Origin: Chara braunii
Taxonomy: Eukaryota > Streptophyta > Charophyceae > Charales > Characeae
Direction: 5' to 3'
Assembly (NCBI GenBank): GCA_003427395.1
Contig: BFEA01000017.1
Coordinates: 5,270,347-5,327,311 of the forward strand
DNA length: 56,965 bases
Below are positions 1-12,243 of the stretch, one piece after another; the first letter of the stretch is position 1, and the number at the start of each line of letters is the position of its first letter. The notes under the pieces are model-generated. The model saw only the letters and a list, made by a program, of their open reading frames with translations. It was not told the origin of the DNA and did no database searches. The position numbers were made by a program, and so were the translations under genes.

Positions 1-90
<90 letters not shown>
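1..90. repeat. (TC)n microsatellite at window start
   Basis: Uninterrupted TC dinucleotide repeat from base 1 to about 90. It probably marks a contig or assembly edge; the opposite end of the window finishes in (GA)n. Confidence 0.97.
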
Positions 91-91
<1 letters not shown>

Positions 92-1500
92 TAGCGCACT
101 CCGCTCGTGCCCCCCTCCCGTCCACATTTTCGCCCATAACTATCCCACACACCTTCCGCGCGTAACTGTCCCACACACCTTTCCGCGCGTAACTGTCCCA
201 CACACCTTTCCGCGCGTAACTGTCCCACACACCTCCCCTTCGCCCTCTCTCTCTTGTGCGCACCCTCGCTCGCTCGCGTGCACCTCACGCTTGCGCTCCT
301 CCGTGCGTAACTGCCTCCCTTTCGCCCGCTCGCCCCTCCTCCGCTACTCGCGCACGTGCGTTAGAGCACACGTTCCTTCGCACGCAACTTCCCCTACACC
401 TCCCCTCGGCCCGCTCTCCCTCTCTCTTTCTCACGTTCGTGCTCCTCTACCCGTAACGATCTCCCTTATGCCCGCTTGCCCACCCTCCGCTAGTCGCGCG
501 AGTGCGTTAGTGCGCACGTTCCTCGACGCACAACTTCCCCGTGCACCTCCCCTCCGCCCTATCTCCCTCTCTCTCTCACATGCGCTCCTCCTCTGCTCGC
601 AACCACCTCCCCTCACCCCCTCTTGCGTGTAACTACCGCGCTCGCGCGCCTACTTGCTTTGCCTGCATTGCTTCCCTCTCTCTGTCTTTGTGTCACCTCC
701 TCACTTCCATGTGCGGCTCCCCTCTGCAGGTTGTGAGCGCGCATGCAGTTCCTCTTGTCACCCCTCCCCCTTGCTCCCCTCCGCCCTCCTCTCCTCTCCT
801 CTGCCCTATGTTCCTCCCCTCCCCCTCCGCTCCTCCCCCACCCCTGCCCCTCCCCACTCTCCAGCTGCCCCGCTCTTCCTCTGCCTCCGCTCCGCTCACT
901 CCTCCGCGCGTAACTGCTTCCCCTCTGCCCGCTCGCCCATCCTCCGGTCCGCGCGCGCATGTGTTCGTGCGGATGTACCTCCACGCGTAACTTCCCTGTG
1001 CACCTCCCCTCTGCCCGCTCTTTCCCTCTCACTCTCTTTCGTGCGAGCACTCCTCCACGCTTAACTGCCTCCCCTCGTCCCCTCTCGCGCGTAACTACCC
1101 CACTCGCGCGCCTACTTGTTGCGCTTGCGTTGCTCCCCTCTCTCTCTCTCTCTCACCTCCTGGCTTCCGCGCACGACCCTCCTCCGCTGGCAGCGCGCGC
1201 ACGCGCCTGCCCTCTACGCGCTGTTTCTCTCCCCACCCATCTCCCCTTCTCCCCTTCGCCCTCCGCTCCTCCCGTCCGCCTTTTGCTCCTCCCTTCCGCC
1301 CTCTACTCCTCCCCTCCCCCTCCTCCGCTCCTTCCCCCGTCCCTCCCCACTCTCCAACTGCCCCGCTCTTCCTCCACTCTACGCTCTGCTCGTTCCTTCG
1401 TTGCTCCTTCCCTCCCCATCTCCCCCCGCTCAACCCTCTGTCGTTCCTTCCCCCCCCCCTCTCCTCCAATTGCCCCTGTGTTCCTCCGCCCTAAGCGGAA
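91..1500. repeat. Pyrimidine-rich degenerate tandem repeat region
   Basis: The plus strand is almost all C and T with recurring short words such as GCGTAACT and CCGCTCGCCC. A clear 27-bp minisatellite lies at about 131-235, with four units each containing TAACTGTCCCACACACC. Open frames here are low-complexity (Pro/Ser/Leu or Arg/Glu/Gly) and follow from the skewed composition, so I call no genes. Confidence 0.85.
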
Positions 1501-1998
1501 GAGGAAGGACGCTGTCACACTTTTTCTAGTCAGGCCACTTCTGGCGACCAGAAAGCCAACAGGCTGTCACGCAGGATTTTGATGAATTTTTGCAATAAAT
1601 AAATTAATCACATAAAGCAAATTCCTTCCTGTTGTGTGCGTCCGGCTTCGAGCGAGACCCTTCAATTGCAGTCTTTGCCGGTTCCCGGTCTTAGGAATCT
1701 TTTATTATGATTCGGAACAGCAATGATCGCAAAGATAATAAACTATTGAACTTGAATATGCTATGCATATACTAGGGTTTTCAATTTAGAGATTTGAGAA
1801 CTGTGACAAGATTGACAAGAGCATAGTCTCAGGCAATGTCAATGCAAACAAATCAAGACTAACTTGACACAAGGCAAAGACAAGGTGAATGAGGGAAGGT
1901 GAGAACTCATGATAATCTCAGGAAGTACATATGAAAAGATATGACCAGCACTTGTCAAGAGTCCTCACTCATCCCTCTCAAGTCTCATCATCAATCTC

Positions 1999-2653
1999 TC
2001 ATTTGACAATGCGCCTTGTACGCTTTGAGCCACGTCTACGTGCCTCCTGAGGTTGTGGCTTAGAGATGTAGAGCCACCTAAAGCCTGCAAGTTCCGAATA
2101 CGTCCATCCAAGGTCAAAGATGCGAAAGTCAAGCATAGCACATAACTCCTCCCACAGAGTAGGTAGATATGGCTTGGAGAAGATCCCTCGTTTGAGATGC
2201 CGAAACTCTGATGGTTCAGTCACTGGCTCATAATCGATCTCTGCAGGGGAGATATATCTCTTGGCCAAATCAATCAGATCACTCCAGCAAGAGCCATATG
2301 TGAGAAGGAAAGAAACTGGAGCCCTGGATAGTCTATGTAGAGCTTGGGTCCGAAACTACGGGAAACTTTGTGGCACTTTTGTCAAACTCACGCTCTCTCC
2401 CCTCAAGATATTTGGCTGTTGCGATCCAGACTGAATTAAAGTGCTCATGGGTTTCCTTGCCCTTCTTCACATAGATCCTCAGGTCCTGGATAATGCATTC
2501 AGAAAACTCGGTGAGAATGACGAAGATTGACATATCTTCTTGTTTGAAACCGACTGCACTAACATATCGATATTGAAAAGCATCCTTGAGAGCAATCTGG
2601 TTGAGACTAGTCAAGACTGACTCACTGACTGGAGATGACTGAATGGTACTCAT
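1999..2653 (-). CDS. Unrecognised coding-like segment in two frames
   Basis: An ATG at 2653 opens 106 codons to a stop near 2333. A second minus frame, open from at least 2349, runs to a TGA at 1999-2001. Read together with one frame change near 2335-2350 they give about 215 residues of normal, non-repetitive composition: mixed aliphatic, aromatic and charged residues, with an Arg/Lys-rich C-terminus. I recognise no family. It may be a two-exon gene, a frameshifted pseudogene or part of a larger mobile-element protein. Two non-low-complexity frames meeting end to end is the only evidence for coding. Confidence 0.35.
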
Positions 2654-2659
2654 GTGCTG

Positions 2660-5600
2660 AGACGGGTACTTAGCTGGTTTGAATATCTCTGATAGAAAAA
2701 CTGTCTGACTGATATTGACCTATTGTGATGGATGGATGATGGATGAATAGCAATAACTCCTGATAGAGGGTTACTGGTGAGACCCCTAATGCCCGAAATT
2801 TATCGAGCAGCAGGTCACTGATTGATCAATGTCGGTCTGGGAATAGAAGAGTGATGATTGATTATGTTTGCTGACTTACTGGAGATGTGAAATAGTCAAC
2901 ACTGAGATTCCTCAATGAGAAAAGGGGGTCCAGAAAGTGTATTTCATCAATCTATGCCCTTTGAACGTTGATTATCTCCCTTGCTTTTTGAACTGTCTCA
3001 AGAGAAGAGACCGTGTTGTGTAGCTTTCCATCTGATCCATGGATGTAGAATATAATCTCAATAAATTTGTGGCAACTTCTCTCTTCCAACTGCAACTTTT
3101 CTTTGCATCTTTCTATAAATTTCAACCTCATCAGATATTTTATTCTCCCAACCTTCCATCTTTTCTTGGTAGAGAGTACAGGACACCACTAAAATTTTCT
3201 GGCTTACTCTTCTCCCCCCCTCCGTTTGTTCGATGCTAAGTCTGTGTAGAATCTGTAGATCAGTATTCACTGAGAAAGAGAAGAGGATTTTGTTCGTTTT
3301 TGAAGTTTCAATAACCAACGAGTACCAACACTAGTATGCCTTTACTTGTAGTTTACTTGTTTAATAGTTCACTGCACCAATGCCTTCGAGTGAGAGATAC
3401 TAAAAAAAAAGATAGGTTGAAGAAAGTTTATTGCTCATATATTCCGCCGCCGTATTAGGTATCACGACTTTTAAACAAACAGTGTGTCTTGAGATGTTAG
3501 AACTTTAGTTCAATACTCAATAATATACAACTCACCCCCACACTTGCCACATAAGGACCCCGAAACGCTTTCCTCAGACTATGTTGAACGAGGAACAAGG
3601 TAGTCTCATATGTTCTATGTACAATGCAGGCACTGTTTTAGGGACCGCTTCTACCCGCTTGTAGCACGAAAATGTAAATGAGTACGAATACTTGTGCTCG
3701 TCCGCAACGTAGATAGTAAACATACACAGTCTCTCTTGTACTCCATACACTTTAGTATAGTTGACAATGCACACCTCTCAAACTCTTCCTAGAGTGGTAT
3801 TAGAAACACACCTCGTTCGATTAGTACCATGAGAACGAACAGGAGCGGTGGCCTCCATTCAGACACTTGCCAGTGCCACTAGAGGTACGTCCCACTTTGA
3901 AGGAAGAACAAATACCACCAGTAATAGCCCTCACTCAGACAATTCACAAAGTACTCCTAACACTTGTTCCCATCTTGACTACTGCATATTTAAGTGACTG
4001 TCGAGAGAAGTTGTGATACTCTACTATAACAACCTCCATAGGCCGACCACAACATCTCATTTTTGGTCCAGTTATCAATCGCCCTCAAGTAAGAACTTTG
4101 CCAAGAAATACGCAATCCTTTTTAAAATTAAGCTTCTTTTATACATAACGCTCCCTTGCCCCACTTAACTTCGCAGTCTTGATTTATTGGACCCCACTAA
4201 TTCGCTTTCATCACTTGTCTTCCCGATGGTCTCTCCTTGCATTGACCATTAAAAGCAAGTGCCAACCTCACTAATTGGTTGACTAGAGGTGAACAAGGCA
4301 GATCTTGGGTAGCCAAGAACTACTAGTTCAGCCTGCCAGAGCCAAATAGTACCAATTAACTCAGGACCTTTATCACCCGTGTGATAATTTTAAAGTTATC
4401 AGAATGGAATAAAGAGATAAGCAAAAGAAGAAGGTCAAGCCAGATCTGAGTAGAGCAAATGTCTTATCTGTTAATTTTTGCGGTTCCAAGTTTAGGCCAA
4501 CATGTATCCACACTTCTCCTTTAGTCCGTATAATCACTGAGGGAACCACACTTGCTCAAGTATTTTCCGACCAAATCTCGTTCATATCGTCGGAATAAAG
4601 ACTCTCTCAAAATTACGAGAACTTCGTATGTAAAACCGGGCACGAGAACTGAGCAGGACAACCTCTTTGTTAGCACAACAGTAACCAAATAGTAGTCATG
4701 GCTTACTTCCGCTTACCAATTTAACCACTTCCAGTAGCTAAAGAAATCCGAAATCAAAAGAACCCTCTCTCTCAAGATTCTTGGAGGATAAAATACGGTA
4801 CGACTCTCAAACGGGACAATAAACTTATGCCTTCCGATTTGACCATCGTTGCTCGCAGTGATTACCCTCGCCCTAGATTACTCCTCTAAGTCAATAAGCC
4901 CGTTTCTACCGAAAGACAGGTGCTATGTCCACTTAGACATATCTAGATGGCAATCCCCACAATTATACCTTGACTCATAACCTTCATCCCCTCGAGACAA
5001 AGAACAATAGCAGTTGGAAGTAAGGGGAAGATAAACTGCAGCTCCCCAATCTTCAGAAAAATACTCATCCGACAGACACTCTTCAACTAAAATCATGTAC
5101 GAACTGTTTGCTGAGTGTGAAGAACGGAAGACGACAACAACATGTTCATCTGACTCTCTCTAAGCCATGGTGCTTGCACCCTGTGCATCGGTTCACCCAT
5201 ATGGTCTCATCAACAATTATCGCGGACACCTTTGATATAAACCTGTTTCTCAAACAATTCAGAATGAATGATTGCCAATGACTCGCTAACGAGCAGTCAC
5301 TTAGTCTACCCGGGGCCTGACTCTAATAATTTGCACAGGTTACTAGTGTTTTGCGATGAATGAAGCAGTGGCTCACAGACAATTGATAGCAAGAAAAGAG
5401 AAAGTACCAGATGCCATCTGACGACGATCTTGAGCTCGAACAATGTCCGAAGAGCAGTTAACTAACGCAGGCGGAGTCAATGACATATACATGCGCTGGC
5501 CTCTCAGAGATCTGATTCTTCTCCATTAGCGACACTCTCTCGTGCAGCCTTCGTGTCGCTCACTTTAACAGAACGTAACCATCTTGCAAACCCATCGCTC

Positions 5601-7480
5601 CTGTTTATAGCATAGTGATTCAAGCGAGAGGGATGACATCAACCGAAATCATTCTCACACAGTACGACCATCGATGACTATCCACCAGTCGTTTTCAGAC
5701 TATTGAACCCTGAGTAGTCTCTTAACCGTGGAGGAGCACGCGATGGTTGACGAAGGCTCGCACACATAAAATTCACTACAACTAGGGAGTGACACCCCGC
5801 TGGTTCATCCCCCTTCTTTCTCGTCTCGCTATAATAGGAGTCGGGTCGATAGACTCAGTCAAAGCAGACAAAACATGGAGGTCGCTAACGTCAACTTTCA
5901 ATGATGCATATGTTTTTCAACCGGTCTTGAGAAAGTTGACCTTTGTTAGTCACGTAGTAGCTCGCGCGAGAGAGATGATGTCATCCAGGTCATCTCCTCG
6001 TAGATTGTTCAGCATCCCCACGGAGGTCTCTCGCCCTCTCTCTAATGCACGACCAGCACTTTTCCACACTGTACGAGTCTCCCTCTCTGACTGAACGGAG
6101 AACGATGACAGCATAGGCATCAAGCGCTTGTTCACCCCTTCTAACTCTCGCGCTTGTAACTGACCACGACCTCCTGTATTCAGTTCCTCTAACGATGCGA
6201 ACTAGCCTCAGGGCCCTCCTCTACCGGCGTCGTTGGCGGGTGATCCTGCCTCCACCGATCCAGTCTGTGCCAGGACCGAGTTTTAGCGGCGTCGCTAGCT
6301 TCAGACTCAGACTCAGAGTCCTGGTACAACCGCTGTTGTTCACGCTCTGTGGTCCCAGTGGACGCTTCTGTCTCGTAATAAGAGACCGTCACTTGAATCT
6401 GCGTGGTAACCCCATGTCTTTGACACCTCATTCTAGCTTTGTTCTTGGCGTCAATAATAGCCGTATGTATTCTGTGGTCTTTTCTCATTTCCTCCTCTCT
6501 CTCTCCCTCAACATTGATCTTTAATTTTGCCTCCCAACTGTCGAAGTCCAGGATTGTGGTGATCCAGGGACTTCCCTCCGACTCCAAGGTCCAGCGTACT
6601 AGAGATCTCCAACAGTCAGCCTTATACTAACAAAATAGACAGGGTTTCACGTTCTTTGCACGAACTTAGTCCCTCTTAGATTGCAGGCCAGCAATCACCC
6701 TCTTCGCGCCACCGCCCCGACTTACAGACAACATACATCAACTGGCCAATAGCATGTGACGCGGTAGCTCCTCCTTTTAAGATTGTTACACACGATCACT
6801 GCGTTCTAAATAAGGGACACAAACAATCTTTAAAATTTTGCTTGTTAATAGTTAAATGTCAAACATAATTAAAACTACTATTAACTAAAGCAGAATCGGG
6901 CCTCAATGATTATATCTCAATCAAAACTCTCTATAATTAGTCACCTACCTCTTCGACTTTGCGTGAAAATGATCACGAGCGCGGCGCGCGGTAGTCCCGT
7001 AACGGGATATCGACCGACTCTTTCCTTTTTGAAAAGGGGTCATCGGGCTACCCATTACGGGTTTCCGTGTCCGATGGCAAGGAGGGGGCTTATAACCTTC
7101 TATGGGGGTGATAAGCCTCCTACCAAAGCGGTCGCGAGTTGCCCCCTTTTTTAAGTTCTACATCATGAAGCCCAGCAAGTCACACTCACGACAATTGAGA
7201 CGCGAAGGGCCGGCCAGTCGAGACCGCCCACTTATGAACACGGTTCAAAACTGAACTGTTCGTTCCCCCTCGACATGACAGGAAGGGGGACTAAAAATTC
7301 GAAAAGACTGAATAAAGGAAGACAATTACTCCTTTGACCAATTAAGTTAGATGCATACTTCCGCTATTTGGACATCTGGTGAACCGAAATGGGCAGGCCC
7401 TACCGGGTGAAACAAGACCGTATTGGTTTCTTTTCTTTATCAATTTAGGTGACCGCCCCTAGGTTAGAGAAACGGCGCCG
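2660..7480. other. No recognisable gene
   Basis: Composition is balanced to AT-leaning and the longest ORFs are about 100-130 codons with no recognisable motifs. Around 7000-7140 there are short hairpin-like palindromes, for example GGCTTAT paired with ATAAGCC. The texture resembles organelle spacer or old degraded repeat, but I cannot assign it. Confidence 0.5.
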
Positions 7481-7481
7481 A

Positions 7482-7595
7482 TTTAGAATTTCGTAGAAGC
7501 TTCTTGGACCCGTAGATTGGAATTGGGCGTGTAGTCCAAACATTTTAGATTTTTGTAGAAGCCTCTTGGAACCGTAGATTAGAATCGAACACCTT
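7482..7595. repeat. 62-bp imperfect tandem duplication
   Basis: A segment beginning TTTAGAATTTCGTAGAAGC recurs 62 bp later as TTTAGATTTTTGTAGAAGC. Both are followed by TCTTGGAMCCGTAGATT with few differences. Confidence 0.75.
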
Positions 7596-7951
7596 GTGAA
7601 TCGATATGGACAGGTATTCTAGAAACTTGGATGGACCCACTATGCCCTACGTCAAAGGACGAAACGTTTTAGACTGGCGAGCGCATAAGATTGGTGGGCC
7701 CAAAAAAATAGTGTGTCACTCACGTGTGTGCTGCGCACATCCACGTAGGTCGACATTTTACGGGCGCCACAGACCCGTAATTTAGATGCATGTGACAAAC
7801 ATGCAAAAACTTCACTAATTTTATATCTTTGTCGGTCCTGATGGTGTGTGCAGAATATCAAATCGGTTGATTGTTGGACTAAATGTGGTTTTGGCAATAT
7901 TAATTTGTTAAATCAATCTGCCTAACTTTATCAAGCATCAAAATTGTTAAA

Positions 7952-8055
7952 TCATTTCTCCCAACCTATATCTGGTATGTCCAAAATGCTCATCATTTCT
8001 CCCAACCTAAATTTGGTATGTCCAAAATGCTCATCACTTCTCCCAACCTATATGG
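7952..8055. repeat. 41-bp tandem repeat, about 2.5 copies
   Basis: Units begin at 7952, 7993 and 8034 with TCATTTCTCCCAACCTA. Each full unit ends with TGGTATGTCCAAAATGC. The third unit is partial. Confidence 0.85.
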
Positions 8056-8648
8056 ACTGTCTAAATCGGTTCTGATAATGTACTAAATAGGAAAGTCGAA
8101 CTGACCAATTCGGTTTGATGGTTGTCCAATTGAATTTTCGTTTGTCCAAATCGCTTCACCGTGATTCTAAATTACCTGGTCAAAGGAGTAATAAAAGAAA
8201 AGGAAGAGAAAAAAAAGAGAAAAAAAAGTCTCTACTACAACTGTTAGGAACCGTCCGATTCAACATTTTTTAGAGTTGCAGTCTGGATTTGGACGTAGAT
8301 ACGAAACACAGCGCTTCATCTTCATTTTTCCTCTCGTTTTGTTTTCTTTTCTTTACATTTTTATTTTCAAACTTCTTACAGTCACTGTACCTATCCCATA
8401 ACCTAACTACTGGGACTTGGTGCGCACCGGTCCTTCACTGTCGCGTCTCTGGGCAAGCTCAGCGGTTACCACGACCACAGACCGTAGTGCTTTGCTGTTC
8501 ACCAGGGTGCCGAGCCTGCGTGGACGAAAGGAAAGTCCAGTGGTGCACCACACCTGGACCAGCCCTGTAGCAAAGCACCAAGTATGACGGACGCACTGCA
8601 GAGGGGAAACCATCCACATGCAAGGTGTGCCTTGTGCAACCGCGGGTA

Positions 8649-8712
8649 GTGAGCAGACGTCTGGTACGCCGCGAAGGTTCGTGAGCAGGCGTCTGATTCG
8701 CTGCAGAGGGTC
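8649..8712. repeat. 32-bp imperfect tandem duplication
   Basis: GTGAGCAGACGTCTG at 8649 is repeated as GTGAGCAGGCGTCTG at 8681, and the downstream halves are also similar. The flanking 8056-8897 has no convincing gene. Long minus-strand frames there are rich in Trp and Cys and look like shadows. Confidence 0.65.
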
Positions 8713-8897
8713 GGGACACCGCGCCAACGTGGACCAAGCCAACCACAACCCATGATCCACATCTGCAAAACAACTATTGGGGATGTCACAACAATCTTCA
8801 GAGTTGGCACACACGACCACAAAAGAGGAACAAATTGAAAACATAACACATTAATCCAACGACGCATCCACAACCCCTCCCACCAACCACAAAGATT

Positions 8898-9473
8898 TTG
8901 GAACCTAAAATGAACTTGATACACATCCTCCACCCGATCTCGAACAATCTCCAAACAACATGGGAGAGACACCTAAAAAAACAGACTCCCACCACACAAA
9001 CGCCGAAGAACATGCCCAAACCCACTATCCAAACCCAACCGGCAACCTCCCTCCCTCCCTCCAATAACAATGGAATCAAAGTCGAAGAAAGTGACTCTCT
9101 ACCTGCACTTCACTCCCCTTCCTCACAAAAAACCATTGATACACATCTGCATCAAACAACTCCTCACACACCCCCTCGTCCCTCACTGAAACCATTGTTA
9201 GATCTTACCAATGACACAAAGTTGGACCAATATATGTGTGGCATTGACATTGACACACTTACTCAGAATCGGAGTAAAGGCACACCTTTGTCTTTGACAC
9301 AACATGACACATCGACAAACGAACTCCAAGCACAACTAAACGACACTTTTTCCACACAAGTTGTACCAAATGGAACTGAATGTCAACCACACAGCGTACT
9401 ATCTCAATTGTCCGACCTCCCAACCTTCGACCCCTTTGCCAGCGCACATTGCAGTTCACCAGTCCGAAAATAG
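8898..9473 (+). CDS. A+C-rich ORF 1, function unknown
   Basis: A 191-codon frame with a Thr/Asn/Gln/Pro/His-rich product, reflecting a strand strongly enriched in A and C. The N-terminal half is disordered-looking (NNNG, repeated TPPxPS). No domain is recognised. It overlaps the next ORF by about 94 bp in a different frame, and the two may be one gene broken by a frameshift or joined by splicing near 9470. It could be a gag/ORF1-like protein of a mobile element, which is only an inference from its position and composition. Confidence 0.4.
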   Translation: MEPKMNLIHILHPISNNLQTTWERHLKKQTPTTQTPKNMPKPTIQTQPATSLPPSNNNGIKVEESDSLPALHSPSSQKTIDTHLHQTTPHTPPRPSLKPLLDLTNDTKLDQYMCGIDIDTLTQNRSKGTPLSLTQHDTSTNELQAQLNDTFSTQVVPNGTECQPHSVLSQLSDLPTFDPFASAHCSSPVRK

Positions 9474-10336
9474 ACCCCCAAACCTCCAAAATACAAGCCC
9501 AAAATTGGCTAAAGAAAGCCATTGAGATTGGTTTACCCAAACTCATTGACGCCTTGCTGTGGCAAGATTTTGTGCAACACACTCTTCCAACTCCGGATAT
9601 ACTTCTCAGATACCAACACGACAAAGAGCAACGCATCATGTCGTATCTCCCTTGCAGACACAAAGAATATAACATTCATAGTCAACAAGACAACATAGCA
9701 GTCCTAAATAACCTTCTCACTTTTGGTTACCAAGGCAAAAACCGAAAGAACAGACATTGGCGGAATACAGAAACGATAGAGTGCATGATATTCATTCACT
9801 CGTTCACAAAACAAAACAGACAATGCACAACCAGCAATGCTCAATGTAAATCCTGGTGGGATGCATTTCGCTCATTCAAACCCAGGGAGGTTGCTAACCA
9901 AGTCCTACACTTGGACAACAGGGATAAACAGTTTGAGATAGATAGAAAAGCGGCTACTCTATGCGACACAAACTCATGGGAGTATGCGAGTGCAATGCTG
10001 GAAGTCACATTCTTGAGACAGCCAGACCAAAAGCACGTCCCTTTTGAGCAACATCACAACAATATCGTACGCAGAATTGCGTATCTCCTCGTATCTGAGA
10101 AGGAATATTTCTGGCGCACAAAGGCAAATTGTGGTGAGCGGGAGACAGGTACGCAAATTGTGACCCACACTCGACAGGTAAGTTCAAATCCCAACAACAA
10201 CCAACCCAGCAAACAACAACTGAAACAAATACAAAGTGTGAACAGGTCTCACTCGGATGAATTCCCAAGGGAAAAAAAAGAAGTCCTCCCAAAACTAACA
10301 AAACTCCAGCAGGTATCCAACAACTGCAACAGGTAA
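9380..10336 (+). CDS. A+C-rich ORF 2, function unknown
   Basis: A 318-codon frame. Residues about 35-250 have globular-protein composition (Trp, Leu, Ile, Phe and charged residues mixed, motifs such as SWWDAFRSF and RIAYLLVSEKEYFW). The last 60 residues are Gln/Asn-rich and encoded by a tandem repeat. At about 10175 the frame meets CAG|GTAAGTTC, a near-perfect 5' splice donor, so the true exon probably ends there and the rest is read-through. I do not recognise the family. An ORF1/gag-like role or a lineage-specific host exon are both possible. Confidence 0.45.
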   Translation: MSTTQRTISIVRPPNLRPLCQRTLQFTSPKIDPQTSKIQAQNWLKKAIEIGLPKLIDALLWQDFVQHTLPTPDILLRYQHDKEQRIMSYLPCRHKEYNIHSQQDNIAVLNNLLTFGYQGKNRKNRHWRNTETIECMIFIHSFTKQNRQCTTSNAQCKSWWDAFRSFKPREVANQVLHLDNRDKQFEIDRKAATLCDTNSWEYASAMLEVTFLRQPDQKHVPFEQHHNNIVRRIAYLLVSEKEYFWRTKANCGERETGTQIVTHTRQVSSNPNNNQPSKQQLKQIQSVNRSHSDEFPREKKEVLPKLTKLQQVSNNCNR

Positions 10337-10500
10337 GTTCAAATCCCTACGACAAACAACCCAGCAAACCACGACTAAAAGGATTGCAAAGTGTGAACAG
10401 GTCTCTCTCCAGTGGAGAAAAAAAAAAAGGCTTCCAAAGATCCAGCAGCAACGCATCGACTGCATTAACAACACTGCACAGGTGAGCTCAAAGCCACACC
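10172..10500 (+). repeat. ~155-bp tandem repeat carrying splice-donor consensus
   Basis: ACAGGTAAGTTCAAATCCC occurs near 10174 and again near 10329, and a third weaker copy (ACAGGTGAGCTCAAAGCC) near 10477. Between them AACCCAGCAAACAAC and AAGTGTGAACAGGTCTC also recur. The repeat therefore duplicates an exon end with its CAG|GTAAGT donor. The following 10500-10960 has no recognisable gene. Confidence 0.75.
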
Positions 10501-10957
10501 GACCTCCTCTCCCAACCCCCCCAACCCATCCTCCCCCCCCAACATCTCTATTTCCCCCCTTTTTTTTGCGAGCGAAGCCGCAACAGGTACCCTTGTTCTG
10601 ATTGAATCCTCTAGCTACTTCAGTATTTCGACTTTTCTTTCCTTCAGACTTTTCTCGTCCTGGGTCTCGTGATATGTTTCCTCTTCACTGCCTGATCTCC
10701 TTTGCCTTGAGCAGTGTTAAGCCTTCCATCTGCACGGATTATCTTTGGGTGTTGCTATCTTGCCCTGAAGCAGCCAAACTCTCTGGAACTGCCTCGTTAG
10801 TTTCTCTTGTGGGCTTCCCCTTAACACTAATGGTTAACGGGGACCCCCTTCTCTCCCCCTGAATGGCATCTTGTACCTGATGCCTGCCTCCATGATGTCT
10901 TTTGTTGTTGCCCACCTTGTGCCTTTTTCCAATGTTTGATCATGAATCAAGAATCAA

Positions 10958-10961
<4 letters not shown>

Positions 10962-11030
<69 letters not shown>

Positions 11031-11031
11031 N

Positions 11032-11121
<90 letters not shown>
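10962..11121. repeat. (CT)n(GT)n compound microsatellite
   Basis: About 125 bp of CT repeat (one N at 11031) passes directly into about 35 bp of TG repeat. The N suggests a length ambiguity in the assembly. Confidence 0.97.
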
Positions 11122-11123
<2 letters not shown>

Positions 11124-11400
11124 AAGTGTTGGCCTCAGCCCAGTCCTCTATGAACTCAGGGAAGTGCTCAGAAAATCAGACTTCGGTCCTCTTTTCTAGT
11201 CACAGAAGGCCCTTCGTTCCCTTGCAATAGCAGGGGCCTTTCAGACCTACTTCTATTGACTAGGCCGTGGTTTTCTCTTGGACATCTCCACTCTGGACCT
11301 GTACCGACTTCACTCGCTCCTGATAGGCATCTTCACCAACTTGATTTTCACACACCTCAACACATAAAAGTAATCCTGAATAAGGACTCGTTCCTTAAAG

Positions 11401-11499
11401 AATTTGGGTCATTTCTCAGTTTGTGCATGTCATCCCTGCATGAGGACCATATTAGTCTTCTCTGGGTTATTGCAATTTTAACGGATGTCCCAAGGGAGC
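11401..11499 (-). pseudogene. U6 snRNA-derived pseudogene
   Basis: On the minus strand the segment follows U6 snRNA from the 5' GGGACATCCG through AAAATTG, CAGAGAAGA, GGATGACATGCACAAA and GAGAAATG. The region matching the catalytic ACAGAGA box reads CCAGAGA, and the AGATTAGCATGG region reads AGACTAATATGG. There is no T-run terminator at the 3' end, and no convincing upstream element was seen. This fits a diverged retroposed copy better than a working gene. The second U6-like copy at 47.96 kb carries different changes, so the two are independent. The flanks 11130-11400 and 11500-12240 show nothing else I can name. Confidence 0.8.
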
Positions 11500-12243
11500 A
11501 ATGGGGGCTTGTATGCCTTTATGGGGAGGAGCGTTTGTGGATCTTCCCATATGTGTCCTCTTGACTATCTGGTGGGAAAGGAACCGGATTGATGCCCATC
11601 AGAACGGAAAGGAGGCATAGCCATAAGGCTGTGTTCTTTCTTTTGTTCTATTAGTCTATTCTATATACAAAGAAGGTTTAAAAAAGACAGTTTGGTGGCT
11701 TTTCCCTTGCATGGAGTTGCTTCCCTATTTCGCGATCTCAAGGGCCATCAAGGACTCATACATGGTTATCTCTGGCTCTTGGATCTCTTCGAGTTTCCTC
11801 TCATATACTGCAAGTTATGCAACTATACTGCTTCTGTCCTCTCTGACGCTTCCGGACAATCCACCAGTCCTTTGGAAGTAGTGGGCAGACAAACCTCATT
11901 TGTACTGCTGCTAAACTGGGAATGCCTGCTCCACAATCCTGTCGATGTCATATGTGCGATAATGCCATCCATAGATAGTGGTCAGACTCCCGCATGGTGC
12001 AAAAGTCCGTTTCCCGCATCCTTCACGAAGGCTGGCAACTGAGCAACTGGGAGATGGGAATGAATGGGTAGGTCATCCATATCCAAGAGGGCCATCCAGA
12101 TCATGACCCAGAACCTTAATAAAAATGTTTTGGAAATGATTCCACAAGACGAACCTTGTACATCCTCCTTGCTGATCTTCAGCATGATCTAGTGCGATCG
12201 ATCACTACCCTCATTGTGTTAAATCACTACCCTGACCATCCGA

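Noticed and set aside
91-1582. Several ORFs of 100-200 codons in the first 1.5 kb
   Set aside because: All are low-complexity products of a pyrimidine-rich repeat, open on both strands at once, with no domain.
6960-7140. Possible further mitochondrial spacer fragment with hairpins
   Set aside because: Texture only; no gene or known motif could be tied to it.
10902-11199. Ser/Leu repeat ORFs over 10.9-11.2 kb
   Set aside because: They simply translate the CT and TG microsatellites.
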